A stretch of 64,000 bases of DNA from Nitrospira sp. (GTDB lineage Bacteria; Nitrospirota; Nitrospiria; Nitrospirales; Nitrospiraceae), in NCBI GenBank assembly GCA_030123565.1, contig CP126122.1:2804800-2868799 (forward strand). The letters are read 5' to 3'. Each line of letters opens with the position of its first letter. Positions within the stretch are counted from its first letter, which is position 1. Shown here piece after piece: positions 9,623-17,590 of the stretch. Under the pieces are notes generated by a model, which did no database searches, was not told where the DNA came from, and worked only from the letters and a program-made list of their open reading frames with translations. The translations under genes and the position numbers were made by a program.

Positions 9623-10480
9623 CTATTTCTTGGCATCCATCGCGCAGCGAAATCCGATCGTCCGATCTTGAAAGTCCGGCTCCGCTGAGAAACGCGCCGA
9701 CACCCGCAACGCGGCTGGTAGGTCGGCCCAGGACCCTCCACGAAGCACCCGTTTCTCACCGCTCGCCGGCCCCGTGGGATTCTTCTCCGGACTCTTCGCG
9801 TAATATTCCCGATCATACCAATCGGCAACCCATTCAGCCGCATTCCCCGCCATGTGGTGCAGCCCATACGGGCTTCTGCCCCCCTCTTTCAACCCATGAC
9901 GTACACTCATTCCTTCGACGCCACCGGTGACAGGCGCCAGCGTGATCGCTTCACTCACCCACACGCCGCGATTGTAGTTTGCAATGTCCACAAACGGCTG
10001 CATGTGGCCCCACGGGTAGCGGCGCCCGTCTGTTCCGCGCGCCGCCTTCTCCCACTCGGCTTCCGTCGGAAGACGCTTCCCCGCCCACGCGCAATAGGCT
10101 GCAGCATCAGCCCACCCCATCCCGACGGCAGGACGATCACCCACGGTGGCGGCCGCTTCATCGTCCCAGGTGGAAGGCGCCTCGTGATTCGTCTCACGAA
10201 GGAAAGTCCCATACAGTTGCAATGTCACCTCGTACCGATCGATGAAGTAGGAATCGAGGGTCACCGAATGCTCCGGCCGCTCGGCAGGGAGGCCGTCATT
10301 GCTGCCCATCGTAAACGGCCCGGCTGGAATCAGTACCATCGGCGCGCCATCTTTACCTTTGATCGTCTCGACTGCGGTTCCTTGACCATCTTGTCCAGAT
10401 TGCGGCTCGACAGCCCAACCCGACATGGCTCCGAAGAGCATGAACACGAACCCAATGACGGATGCGATGACTCCATACAT
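9623..10480 (-). CDS. SUMF1/FGE-fold exported protein lacking the FGE catalytic cysteine
   Basis: 285 residues, starting at an ATG at 10480 with GGGAGG five bases upstream, followed by a signal peptide (MYGVIASVIGFVFMLFGAMS). The FGE-sulfatase fold is clear: PMVLIPAGPFTMGSNDG, FIDRYEVTLQLYGTF, RLPTEAEWEKAARG, NAAEWVADWYDREYY, RVLRGGSWADLP and TIGFRCAMD. In sulfatase-activating FGEs a cysteine precedes the last block by about 20 residues (RYRCAARSQ-type). Here the matching stretch is RVSARFSAEPDFQDR, with no Cys. It is therefore unlikely to make formylglycine. It pairs with the downstream cytochrome c, which suggests a redox or structural role. Confidence 0.85.
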   Translation of the reverse strand: MYGVIASVIGFVFMLFGAMSGWAVEPQSGQDGQGTAVETIKGKDGAPMVLIPAGPFTMGSNDGLPAERPEHSVTLDSYFIDRYEVTLQLYGTFLRETNHEAPSTWDDEAAATVGDRPAVGMGWADAAAYCAWAGKRLPTEAEWEKAARGTDGRRYPWGHMQPFVDIANYNRGVWVSEAITLAPVTGGVEGMSVRHGLKEGGRSPYGLHHMAGNAAEWVADWYDREYYAKSPEKNPTGPASGEKRVLRGGSWADLPAALRVSARFSAEPDFQDRTIGFRCAMDAKK

Positions 10481-10689
10481 ACATGCCTCCCGCCGGATGC
10501 AGACCATAATATAAAGAAGGATCGTCGACACGGTTGTGCAAAGTGTAGCCGCGCCTCTGAGTAAACTCAACTGAAAGACCTGAAAATTGAGAGAATCCAC
10601 TGATCACTACCTGTCAGTCAAATGAAGAGGATCGAAATCAAGGGGATGTTGCGATTCCGGCTGTGGGAAGGATAGGGGAGAAAGTCGTC

Positions 10690-10719
10690 GCCGGCCGGCA
10701 GTGGACACTGCCGGCCGGC
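10690..10719 (-). terminator. Perfect 14-bp palindrome downstream of the lipoprotein gene, probable terminator
   Basis: Arms GCCGGCCGGCAGTG and CACTGCCGGCCGGC are separated by only GA, 29 bases after the stop of the gene ending at 10748. The stem is very stable, but no clear T run follows on the minus strand, so Rho-independent termination is likely rather than certain. The remaining spacer 10481-10689 holds no gene that I can support. Confidence 0.6.
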
Positions 10720-10747
10720 AAAGGTGTGGTGCAATGGAAGGCGACGG

Positions 10748-11242
10748 TTACCGATTGAGTTCCGCAACACGCCGGTCGCTGTCTTTCAGACTTCGCGCTG
10801 CTGTGAGGTCTTGCCGTTCCGAGAGGCTGCGCAACACCTCCTGCTTCAACTGTGCCATCAGTGCTTTACTGTATTTGGAGGATGGCGCATTATCCTGCAA
10901 CAAATTCAGCCAGCCCGTCGCGGCCGAGTCATAGCGACTGTTCGGCATCGCGGTGTGCAGCTCTTGAAATACCGCAATGGCGTCCGCCCGATTCTCAAAG
11001 AGAGCGACTAAGCCTCGAGTATAGTAGGCCTCCTCACAGGCCGGTCCCTTATGGCAATTTTTCATCCGAGCATCCTGCGCATGGGCGATGGCTTGGAGCG
11101 ACTTCAATTCATTTGCATCGATGGGAAAAAAGGCGCTGCTCGGCAAGACGGCAGAAGAGCCGTGTTGCATCATCGTACAACCTTCGATCCCAACCGCGAC
11201 GAGCCCCCACAGGGTGAGATGCAGTAGAATTCGTTTCGACAT
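10748..11242 (-). CDS. Small lipoprotein of unknown function
   Basis: 164 residues with a lipoprotein signal: MSKRILLHLTLWGLVAVGIEGC, lipobox cysteine at 22. The mature part has the TPR-like segment ACEEAYYTRGLVALFENRAD and a Lys/Gln-rich helical end (ALMAQLKQEVLRSLSERQDL). This resembles small outer-membrane-associated lipoproteins with one or two TPR-like helical pairs. No family could be named with confidence. It is a single-gene unit followed by a strong hairpin. Confidence 0.7.
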   Translation of the reverse strand: MSKRILLHLTLWGLVAVGIEGCTMMQHGSSAVLPSSAFFPIDANELKSLQAIAHAQDARMKNCHKGPACEEAYYTRGLVALFENRADAIAVFQELHTAMPNSRYDSAATGWLNLLQDNAPSSKYSKALMAQLKQEVLRSLSERQDLTAARSLKDSDRRVAELNR

Positions 11243-11513
11243 CGCATTCCTCCTCAGAAGCGTGGTTTCGAGGACCTGCTGTGTTGCCTCTGGCTTTTCA
11301 ATATTCGCCGATGTTCGACTCTATCATCGAAACCACGGCCGGCCATTCCACAGAAGACGTACCTCTTCAGTACTGCGCCGGACGGGCAGACTGGCATGAG
11401 AACGCAACAGCATGGAGGAGTGAATTACCGAACAAGCTCGGAAACGGCATGCGAGGACCGCTGTCCGGTCATCTAAGATGAGAGGGAGCGATCGGTTCTG
11501 ATCTTGGAATCCG

Positions 11514-11536
11514 AGCCCCGCCACAAAGGCGGGGCT
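11514..11536 (-). terminator. 9-bp GC-rich hairpin
   Basis: AGCCCCGCC and GGCGGGGCT separated by ACAAA. It overlaps the stop of the short reading frame on the minus strand. No T tract follows, so terminator activity is uncertain. Confidence 0.4.
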
Positions 11537-11600
11537 AGAGTGGTTCCTTACCGCCAGCTTGCAGCCAGAACCTGCTACACGTCTTGGGGCAGTCCGCCAT
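11535..11600 (-). CDS. Possible 21-residue small protein
   Basis: ATG at 11600 with AGGAGG six bases upstream, encoding MADCPKTCSRFWLQAGGKEP plus one leucine. The stop codon abuts the hairpin at 11514-11536. Two cysteines sit close together at residues 4 and 8. No family is recognised; support is only the ribosome site and the hairpin. Confidence 0.25.
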   Translation of the reverse strand: MADCPKTCSRFWLQAGGKEPL

Positions 11601-11846
11601 GCCGTTCCTCCTCTGTGTCGATAAAATGTTGAGGGTTCCTCTTTTGGCTTCGCTGGATTTTTCCATTGCGTGAGCCACGCGCCTGACTTGCACACACCAT
11701 CCGCCACAGGCGGCGAAACGAAACATAGGGGGAGACTGCTCGGGTGACTATTCCCCGGAGGTTGGGCCCATGCCAGAACTTAGGTGGTGGAGGAGCACAG
11801 ACGTGTGAATCGGAAATTCAAATCAGTGACGGAAGGCCTTATCGAT

Positions 11847-12851
11847 TCACCGCTCCACGGTGACCGTAATCTCATGGAGTCCCGTGGCGCCATCCGGAGC
11901 CGGGTCTTGCTCGATCGAGGATTGACGCCGGCCTGTTCCATCCATTGCGCGAACCACCAGCTGATATCGGCCCGATGCCGGCGCCGTCCAGTCATATCTC
12001 CAGAAATTCCATGCAGCGGAAGAGAGCGGAGGATCGATGGCCGCAGGGGTCCAGCGTTCGCCGCCGTCCATGCTGATCTCGACCAGGCTGATCCCCCGCG
12101 TGCCGGCAAAGGCCAGGCCTTCGATCGTGTGGCGCAGGCCTCTCAGCGTCGCCCCGTGGCCGGGCAGATCGATACGTGAAGTGGTTTTGACGATCGCCTC
12201 GTCCGACCAGCCCTTTTGCTGGTAATAGCCCTTGTAGTCCTGATCCACGACTTCGATCTCGGTCAACCACTGCACACTTTTCATGCCGTAGCAACCGGGC
12301 ACGATGATTCGAGCGGGAAAGCCGTGCCCTTGCTGCAGGGGTACCCCGTTCATACCGTGAGCCACCAACACGTCGCCGGCCATCGCTCGTTCCAGACGAA
12401 TACCGTCTGAAAAGCCGTCCGCCGCTCGAAACACGACATCGTACTCCTCGGCATGGACACCGGCCTCGTCCAGCAGGGTCCGAAGAGGAATGCCCGTCCA
12501 CTCCGCCGTGCTGATGAACTCTCCGGCCACCGTGTTGCCGACGCATTCGAGCGTGACAATCTGTGAGACGGTGGGTTTCGCGAGGAGTTCCTCGTAGGTG
12601 AAGTGGCTCAGCCGATCGACCAGGCCCTTGACCGAAAGCGTCCAGTCATTCACTCGGATCGCCGGCGGACTCCGATAGGAGGTCAGGTAAAACTCCTCAT
12701 TGGGGGTAATCGGCTTGGTCGGTTTGCCTTCTACAGGTTTGAACAGGGAGTCGAGGAGCCCGGCCGGCGCAGTGAGCGGGCGTAGGATTGACGCGAAGGT
12801 AGCCACACCGGCAGTAAAGAGAAGGTGACGACGGGAGAGCGGTAGGGTCAT
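11847..12851 (-). CDS. Tat-exported sulfite-oxidase-family molybdopterin oxidoreductase (SoxC-like)
   Basis: 334 residues. The N-terminus MTLPLSRRHLLFTAGVATFA carries a twin-arginine signal, so the enzyme is probably exported folded with its molybdopterin cofactor. The Mo-ligating cysteine is Cys103 in IVTLECVGNTVAGEF. The oxidoreductase core continues through VAHGMNGVPLQQGHGFPARI and YGMKSVQWLTEIEV. A C-terminal Mo-co dimerisation domain follows (ISMDGGERWTPAAID, WNFWRYDWTAPASGRYQLVVRAMDGTGR). Both domains match sulfite oxidase/SoxC proteins. No SoxD-type cytochrome is adjacent. An ECF-type promoter motif lies 21 bases upstream. Confidence 0.88.
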   Translation of the reverse strand: MTLPLSRRHLLFTAGVATFASILRPLTAPAGLLDSLFKPVEGKPTKPITPNEEFYLTSYRSPPAIRVNDWTLSVKGLVDRLSHFTYEELLAKPTVSQIVTLECVGNTVAGEFISTAEWTGIPLRTLLDEAGVHAEEYDVVFRAADGFSDGIRLERAMAGDVLVAHGMNGVPLQQGHGFPARIIVPGCYGMKSVQWLTEIEVVDQDYKGYYQQKGWSDEAIVKTTSRIDLPGHGATLRGLRHTIEGLAFAGTRGISLVEISMDGGERWTPAAIDPPLSSAAWNFWRYDWTAPASGRYQLVVRAMDGTGRRQSSIEQDPAPDGATGLHEITVTVER

Positions 12852-12872
12852 GGTTTGAGCCCCTGTTTTTGG

Positions 12873-12898
12873 GTCGTCATCACGGTCTTGTCCTTACA
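12873..12898 (-). promoter_or_regulatory. ECF-type promoter motif, site 1 (SoxC-like gene)
   Basis: TGTAAG at 12898-12893, exactly 16 bases, then CGAC at 12876-12873 on the minus strand. An AGGGG ribosome site and the ATG at 12851 follow shortly after. One of eight equally spaced copies in the window. Confidence 0.65.
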
Positions 12899-12946
12899 GG
12901 GTAGGACTGCGAAGCACCGGACCGATGGAGAAACGAACGTTTCGGC

Positions 12947-13267
12947 TCACCAGACTTCTTTGGGCCAATATTCCCGGCGAAAATCCTTCAAGACCCCATC
13001 GGGCGTGAAGGTCAGGGTCTTCCGCCAACCCTCGGCGCCGCCATAGCCGGAAAACTCCCACGTCAATATTTCGCCTCCATCTTGGGATCTTGTGCGCTTC
13101 TTGGGCTTCCCCCATTCAGTGAGGTAATAGTCCGTGGTCTTCACACCGACCTCCTGTCGCCGCTCGGTGTCGAACGCTTCCCAACGTTGTTCCTTCGTCA
13201 TGTAACAGCCGTTGAGCAACAGCATGGCGGTCAGGACCGCCCCGATAAGAACGCGTAGGTTCATCAT
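12947..13267 (-). CDS. Small outer-membrane-type lipoprotein of unknown function
   Basis: 106 residues from the ATG at 13267 (GGAGG six bases upstream). The signal MMNLRVLIGAVLTAMLLLNG ends in a lipobox before cysteine 21. The mature part has ETDYYLTEWGKP-like and ILTWEFSGYGG-like strands reminiscent of the small BamE/SmpA-type fold, where a short helix pair precedes a three-stranded sheet. That fold assignment is tentative. It is separated from the SoxC-like gene by a spacer that holds ECF-type promoter site 1, so it is probably a separate unit. Confidence 0.7.
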   Translation of the reverse strand: MMNLRVLIGAVLTAMLLLNGCYMTKEQRWEAFDTERRQEVGVKTTDYYLTEWGKPKKRTRSQDGGEILTWEFSGYGGAEGWRKTLTFTPDGVLKDFRREYWPKEVW

Positions 13268-13341
13268 GATTCTCCTCCTTGCATGGAATACCCTGGTCCC
13301 TCTTGCAATCTCACCTGAGCGAGCGCCGTCGCCTCTCCCTT

Positions 13342-14025
13342 CTAGGCAGAACATGATTCCCAGACTTTGTCCTCTCGCTCGATTGAAAGCCGCGCCGTCA
13401 TTTCCGCCGCCAACAGCGTGATGGCGTTCGCTGGACGCGACAGATCGAAGGTCAGCACAACGAGATCGTCATCATACGTCTGAGACCTCACCGGCGCGAG
13501 TCCCGGCACTCGTTGGCCGCCCGCTCGCATAAGTGTCCTCGCCTGTCCGTCACGGGTACCAACCATCGCGATGATCGTTTCAAGTCCCAGCTGTTTTGCG
13601 AGGACACCCGCCGCAATAGCCAGCCGCAATCCCATCCTGAAGGGGGCATATTCAGGTGCAACCACCCACCGGCCTACCTCTCCGACTCGATCACGCCCGT
13701 TGCCAAGCCATGTCAGGAGCTGCTCGAATGGTCGATCCCGCAGCAGGAATTCCGTCAAGCAACACCGAACATTCCTGAGCGGAACGACCCGAATGCATCC
13801 GATCAGCATGTTTGAATCCCGCAACAGCACGTGATAGGCGTACCGATCCAACCAGTCACGATCGACACAGCTGTCGTCTGCTCCCCGAAATTGAGGCCGA
13901 CGCCCTCCGGCATAGAGAACCTGTCCCCGCATCTCGGTCACTTGGACAAGCCAGTCCGGATCACGCTCGTTCTCATCTGGAGGGCGCCTGATTTCCCACA
14001 TCAGTGAGAGGGGACGGGTGTTCAT
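13342..14025 (-). CDS. GNAT-fold acyltransferase resembling FeeM/autoinducer-synthase-type N-acyl synthases
   Basis: 227 residues, starting at an ATG that overlaps the stop of the upstream gene (ATGA). Motifs such as RDSNMLIGCIRVVPL, VGEVGRWVVAPEYAP, RMGLRLAIAAGVLAKQLGLE and LMRAGGQRVPGL follow the order seen in FeeM-like N-acyl amino acid synthases and PEP-CTERM-associated acyltransferases. These use acyl-ACP to acylate small amines. The substrate cannot be read from sequence. Translational coupling to a haem-oxygenase-like diiron protein suggests that the two enzymes act on one small acyl product. Confidence 0.65.
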   Translation of the reverse strand: MNTRPLSLMWEIRRPPDENERDPDWLVQVTEMRGQVLYAGGRRPQFRGADDSCVDRDWLDRYAYHVLLRDSNMLIGCIRVVPLRNVRCCLTEFLLRDRPFEQLLTWLGNGRDRVGEVGRWVVAPEYAPFRMGLRLAIAAGVLAKQLGLETIIAMVGTRDGQARTLMRAGGQRVPGLAPVRSQTYDDDLVVLTFDLSRPANAITLLAAEMTARLSIEREDKVWESCSA

Positions 14026-14765
14026 AGGAGCCTTCCTCGCTGCTGCTCCGCAAGACACAAACAATCGTCGAGGAACATCCCATAGGCATGAAGCGCTTCC
14101 CCGCCGGCGTGAACGAGCGCTTGGAGGAACTCGGGATGTTGACGGAGCAGGCGGTCGATCTGTCCTTGATTGAATCGAGTGTGGCCGACGTCGAGTGAGA
14201 CGTGGTGTTTCAGAAACTTCAAGCCGTTCGCGACGGTCGGTCCGAGAACCCTCACACACCGGTCGATCATGCCGGGGCCGAGCCGGACGGACAGTCCCTC
14301 GATCTCATACTCGATGGCCAACTGAGAAAATGGAGTGTCGCTTGCGATCCCATCCTCATGGAGCATTCGGTAGCGACGGACGCCTTCCGTCATCCGCTGA
14401 CCGAGAATGAGGTCGGCTTCCAGCGTGAATGGATGTCGGGCATTCCACCGATCGACCAGCACCCGCGTGTCCTCCATCAACATGCGATGGTGTCCCGCTT
14501 CCTGATTCGAGTGAAGGCGTAGAGCACGACCCAGGTCCCTCAGCCCTCTCTGTTCGCAGCGCTCGCCTGCCCGCCGAATCCAACCTTCTACTGGCTCAGT
14601 CATGGCCACACCCACTGCGGTGAAGAAGATTAGAAACAGTTCGAGCAGGATCGGATCGGTGTCCTGAGCCCGTAGCATCGCCAACGTCTTGCCTGCAGTG
14701 AATCCGGCACGGATTGGTTCCATGCATGCCTCATAGTGCCGTCTCGTCACGCTCGTTCGAAACAT
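14022..14765 (-). CDS. Haem-oxygenase-like diiron protein (HDO superfamily)
   Basis: 247 residues, all-helical in appearance. The expected ligand pattern is present: Glu89-x2-His92 in HSNQEAGHHRM, a glutamate in IEYEIEGLS (154 or 156), and His188-x3-Asp192-x2-His195 in KHHVSLDVGHTRF. This is the arrangement of HDO enzymes such as UndA, CADD and SznF, which bind one or two irons and activate oxygen. UndA-type members decarboxylate fatty acids; others oxidise amines. The start at 14765 has GAGGG eight bases upstream. It is the first gene of a two-gene operon with the FeeM-like acyltransferase. Confidence 0.75.
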   Translation of the reverse strand: MFRTSVTRRHYEACMEPIRAGFTAGKTLAMLRAQDTDPILLELFLIFFTAVGVAMTEPVEGWIRRAGERCEQRGLRDLGRALRLHSNQEAGHHRMLMEDTRVLVDRWNARHPFTLEADLILGQRMTEGVRRYRMLHEDGIASDTPFSQLAIEYEIEGLSVRLGPGMIDRCVRVLGPTVANGLKFLKHHVSLDVGHTRFNQGQIDRLLRQHPEFLQALVHAGGEALHAYGMFLDDCLCLAEQQRGRLL

Positions 14766-14840
14766 CGGTCGATCCCTCGCGTTCGACAGCGCTCATCCCG
14801 TTCGTCGAATATGTCGAAACGATGAACTCCGCTCAATCTG

Positions 14841-14892
14841 TGTAACTGCGTCGCCGCAAAAATATTCCCGTGGACGTACCCTATTCCCGCCG
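14841..14892 (-). promoter_or_regulatory. Candidate ECF-type promoter(s) of the diiron protein/acyltransferase operon
   Basis: CGGCGGGAATA at 14892-14882 and a second GGGAATA at 14869-14863. The second is followed after 16 bases by GTTACA (14846-14841), about 75 bases from the start codon. The same 11-base word occurs on the opposite strand before the sigma factor gene. Confidence 0.4.
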
Positions 14893-14988
14893 AGTGAAAT
14901 GTTTACTTTCTGGCACTCAACCACTACGCTATCGATACAGCAGCAGGCTGAAGACGAAACAAAGCAGCCGCTTCCTGGTGTTTTGGTA

Positions 14989-15019
14989 CGGCGGGAATAA
15001 AACAGCACGTACACCAGTC
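14989..15019 (+). promoter_or_regulatory. Candidate autoregulatory promoter of the ECF sigma gene
   Basis: CGGCGGGAATA at 14989-14999, a 17-base spacer, then GTC at 15017-15019, 25 bases before the TTG start. GGAA-type -35 with a GTC -10 is the common ECF promoter form. Its twin sits on the other strand about 100 bases away. Confidence 0.45.
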
Positions 15020-15044
15020 TTCTCTAGAAAAGGGTAAGGCCCCG

Positions 15045-15572
15045 TTGCCCACACAGGATACGATCTCCAGGTTTGAATCGATCGTCTTGCCGCACTTGGA
15101 CGCCGCCTATAATTTGGCGCGGTGGCTGACGCGCAGCGATCAGGACGCGGAGGATATGGTGCAGGAGGCGTACCTACGCGCATTCAAATCGTTTGATAGC
15201 TTCTACGGTGGGAACGCCCGGGCGTGGGTCCTGACCATCGTGCGAAATACTTGTTTCAGTTGGCTGGCGAAGAACCGAGCACGCGATCTGACCATCTCCT
15301 TCGACGAGAACCCCGACGAAGCGGAAAGCGAGATTCCCGCTCCCGAAGTCTTACTGCTGGAACGAGAGGACAAACAGGTACTGGGACAAGCCTTGGAATC
15401 ATTGCCCGCAGAGTTCCGTGAAATCCTGATCCTGCGTGAACTGGAAGGATTGACTTACAAAGAAATCGCCGGCGTCGTCGGAATCCCCCCTGGTACCGTG
15501 ATGTCCCGCCTGGCCCGCGCTCGTGGACGGTTGAAGCGATCTCTCGTCGATCTTCTGGACAAGGAACCTTGA
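15045..15572 (+). CDS. ECF-family RNA polymerase sigma factor
   Basis: 175 residues starting at TTG (15045) with AAGG five bases upstream. Region 2 is AYNLARWLTRSDQDAEDMVQ through FDSFYGGNARAWVLTIVRNT. Region 4 is LPAEFREILILRELEGLTYK to VGIPPGTVMSRLARARGRLK. No region 3 is present, as expected for ECF factors. The gene is followed one base later by its likely anti-sigma factor. A GGGAATA motif shared with the divergent operon suggests that it transcribes both itself and the diiron/acyltransferase genes. Confidence 0.92.
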   Translation: MPTQDTISRFESIVLPHLDAAYNLARWLTRSDQDAEDMVQEAYLRAFKSFDSFYGGNARAWVLTIVRNTCFSWLAKNRARDLTISFDENPDEAESEIPAPEVLLLEREDKQVLGQALESLPAEFREILILRELEGLTYKEIAGVVGIPPGTVMSRLARARGRLKRSLVDLLDKEP

Positions 15573-15573
15573 C

Positions 15574-16338
15574 GTGAATTGCCAAGAAGTCAGAACCGTC
15601 ATGGATGGCTATCTGGACGAGGAATTGGGCCCGATCCATAACCGAGAGATCGAAGGGCACCTCCAAGGATGTGCGCTGTGCTCGAACGCCTATCACGCTC
15701 AGCAGGCGTTACAGGCTGCGATCAGGAGCAGTACACTGTATGTGAAGTCTCCCGTGGCCCTCCAGGAGCGAATCCGGTCGTCCCTACGGCAAGGACGCAA
15801 CCACGGATTCACCCTCACGACCATGCCCTGGCGCTGGGCCGGTATCGCAGCCTCACTCACGGCCGTAGCCGTGCTGACGTGGCACCTTGGGTTACCGCTC
15901 CAGGGTCCCACGGCAGACGATCGACTGATACGGGAAGTGACCGCCGATCATGTGCGCTCTCTGATGGTCGCCCATCTGGTGGATGTCTCGTCTTCCGACC
16001 GGCATGTGGTCAAACCGTGGTTTATGGGCAAGCTGGATTTTGCACCCTCGGTCGTCGACCTGACCGACCAGGGTTTCCCCTTGATCGGAGGACGACTTGA
16101 TTACTTGGATGACCGAGCGGTGGCGGCGGTGGTCTACAAACGGCGGGACCATGTGATCAACCTGTTCATCTGGCCGATCACCCACGCTTCCTCCGAAGCC
16201 GACAAGCCTGTGACGTTCCAAGGTTACCATCATCTTCACTGGAGCCATTCCGGCATGAGCTTTTGGGCCGTGTCCGATCTGAATACCCTCGAGCTGCAGG
16301 AATTTGTCCGCCTCCTGCAAACTCAGCTTTCACGCTGA
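15574..16338 (+). CDS. Membrane anti-sigma factor with zinc-finger domain
   Basis: 254 residues starting at GTG one base after the sigma gene stop. The N-terminus MNCQEVRTVMDGYLDEELGP with HLQGCALCSNAYHAQQAL is a zf-HC2/ZAS domain that binds region 2/4 of ECF sigma factors. One membrane segment (about 90-107, AGIAASLTAVAVLTWHLGL) places the C-terminal 150 residues in the periplasm. That part contains YKRRDHVINLFIWP and GMSFWAVSDLNTLELQEFV, as seen in many FecR-unrelated anti-sigma factors. The signal sensed is unknown. Confidence 0.88.
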   Translation: MNCQEVRTVMDGYLDEELGPIHNREIEGHLQGCALCSNAYHAQQALQAAIRSSTLYVKSPVALQERIRSSLRQGRNHGFTLTTMPWRWAGIAASLTAVAVLTWHLGLPLQGPTADDRLIREVTADHVRSLMVAHLVDVSSSDRHVVKPWFMGKLDFAPSVVDLTDQGFPLIGGRLDYLDDRAVAAVVYKRRDHVINLFIWPITHASSEADKPVTFQGYHHLHWSHSGMSFWAVSDLNTLELQEFVRLLQTQLSR

Positions 16339-16378
16339 GGCCGCCCTCCCACGAGGGTTCCGTCTCCTCGCGCCATGA

Positions 16379-17590
16379 TCATCCTCCTTTTGGAATGGAG
16401 ATGATCGGCGTCTTCACGTTGGAGATGTCCGTCACCGTCATTTGAAAGAGGTCCGACAGGACGGCAAACGCTTCTTGGTTCCAACTCGGCTCCATCCCTT
16501 CGGTGATCGGAAACTTTCTGATTGCATAATGCTTTCCCTCGAATTCGACCGAGAATTCCGCATCCGGCAGACGCATTGACGACTCTTCGATCTCCAGCAC
16601 ATGAGCCGGATTTCTTGGAACGGGACCGGTCCGTGCATCCTTGTCCACGTGGTACCCCTGTTCTTCCGCTATCCCGCGGGCAACGAAGGAGATGATGGAG
16701 TTAAAACTGCGCAGCAACATAAACCCGCGCAGAGGATAGTCGCCGCCCGCAAATCCGGGACGAATGTCCACGAAGACATGGTCCGGAGAAAACCGTTCAA
16801 TCTCCTCGTTCAAGCGGCGTCGTTCTTCATTGCTCAGCCCCTGCACATCGTAATTGGTCATGGTGATCCGACCGGTTACTTTTCGACTTAACACAGACGG
16901 TTGCTCCTTGCCCGTCGTCGTCCAGCGATACCCCGTCTGAAGCGCTGCAACAACCTCAGCCGGGGTGAGGGCGCGATCCAGCGCCACCGGGAAGGCTTCT
17001 TCATACATGATGGGCCCGATCCGAAGCTGTTTCTGAAAATCCAGCGAAGCCAGGTGCAGGAGACGGCGCCGAAATTCCGTGTACTCCTCCCTCCGCGACG
17101 GACTGTTGAACAGAATGGTGAGGGTTCCCTCCCCATCGATCGCGATCCCGCGCGCTAACAGCCGAAGCACCATGCCGAGATCGAATCCCTGGCGAACTAA
17201 GAAGTCGAGGTGCGACTCATCGAGAGGCCGGAGGATTCGTTTTGTAAACTCTTCCCCGGCGATCGGCACAATTGTGATCGTGGGATTTTCTGCGACGCTG
17301 GCGGAATATTCGAGATTGATCGCCCGTTCGGAGGAATCGGTCGCCGGCCCGATCCCCCCGCGGATACCGGCACTCGTCCGAAAGTCGAACGTGGCCGCCA
17401 CGCTCGACACCGCCGTAAAATGCACCGGCCGATGGTGGCGGGCCCGCGCAATGTTCAGGAGCAGAAGGTCCGCCTCGACGTAACTGACCGTGCGATCATA
17501 TTCGATCACCGCCCGGTGCATGGCAATCGGCGACAAGCAGCCGGTGACGCACGTGATCATCACTACTCCGATGGTTTGCAGGATGGTCAA
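16379..17590 (-). CDS. Lipoprotein of unknown function
   Basis: About 403 residues if translation starts at TTG 17590, which gives the lipoprotein signal LTILQTIGVVMITCVTGC. The ATG at 17551 has a better ribosome site but would leave only eight residues before the lipid cysteine, so the longer start is preferred. The frame also stays open farther upstream, across an inverted repeat that is more likely regulatory. The mature protein has a soluble alpha/beta appearance with DESHLDFLVRQGFDLGMVLR and FSPDHVFVDIRPGFAGGDYP. No family is recognised. It is convergent with the anti-sigma gene. Confidence 0.6.
   Translation of the reverse strand: MTILQTIGVVMITCVTGCLSPIAMHRAVIEYDRTVSYVEADLLLLNIARARHHRPVHFTAVSSVAATFDFRTSAGIRGGIGPATDSSERAINLEYSASVAENPTITIVPIAGEEFTKRILRPLDESHLDFLVRQGFDLGMVLRLLARGIAIDGEGTLTILFNSPSRREEYTEFRRRLLHLASLDFQKQLRIGPIMYEEAFPVALDRALTPAEVVAALQTGYRWTTTGKEQPSVLSRKVTGRITMTNYDVQGLSNEERRRLNEEIERFSPDHVFVDIRPGFAGGDYPLRGFMLLRSFNSIISFVARGIAEEQGYHVDKDARTGPVPRNPAHVLEIEESSMRLPDAEFSVEFEGKHYAIRKFPITEGMEPSWNQEAFAVLSDLFQMTVTDISNVKTPIISIPKGG

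Larger units (their letters stand above)
11243..11846. other. 604-base stretch without a recognisable gene
   Basis: Open frames here look random in composition. Two things stand out: a 21-codon reading frame with a good ribosome site (11535-11600) and a 9-bp hairpin at its stop (11514-11536). No transposase or tRNA signature was seen. The rest may be degraded sequence. Confidence 0.4.
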
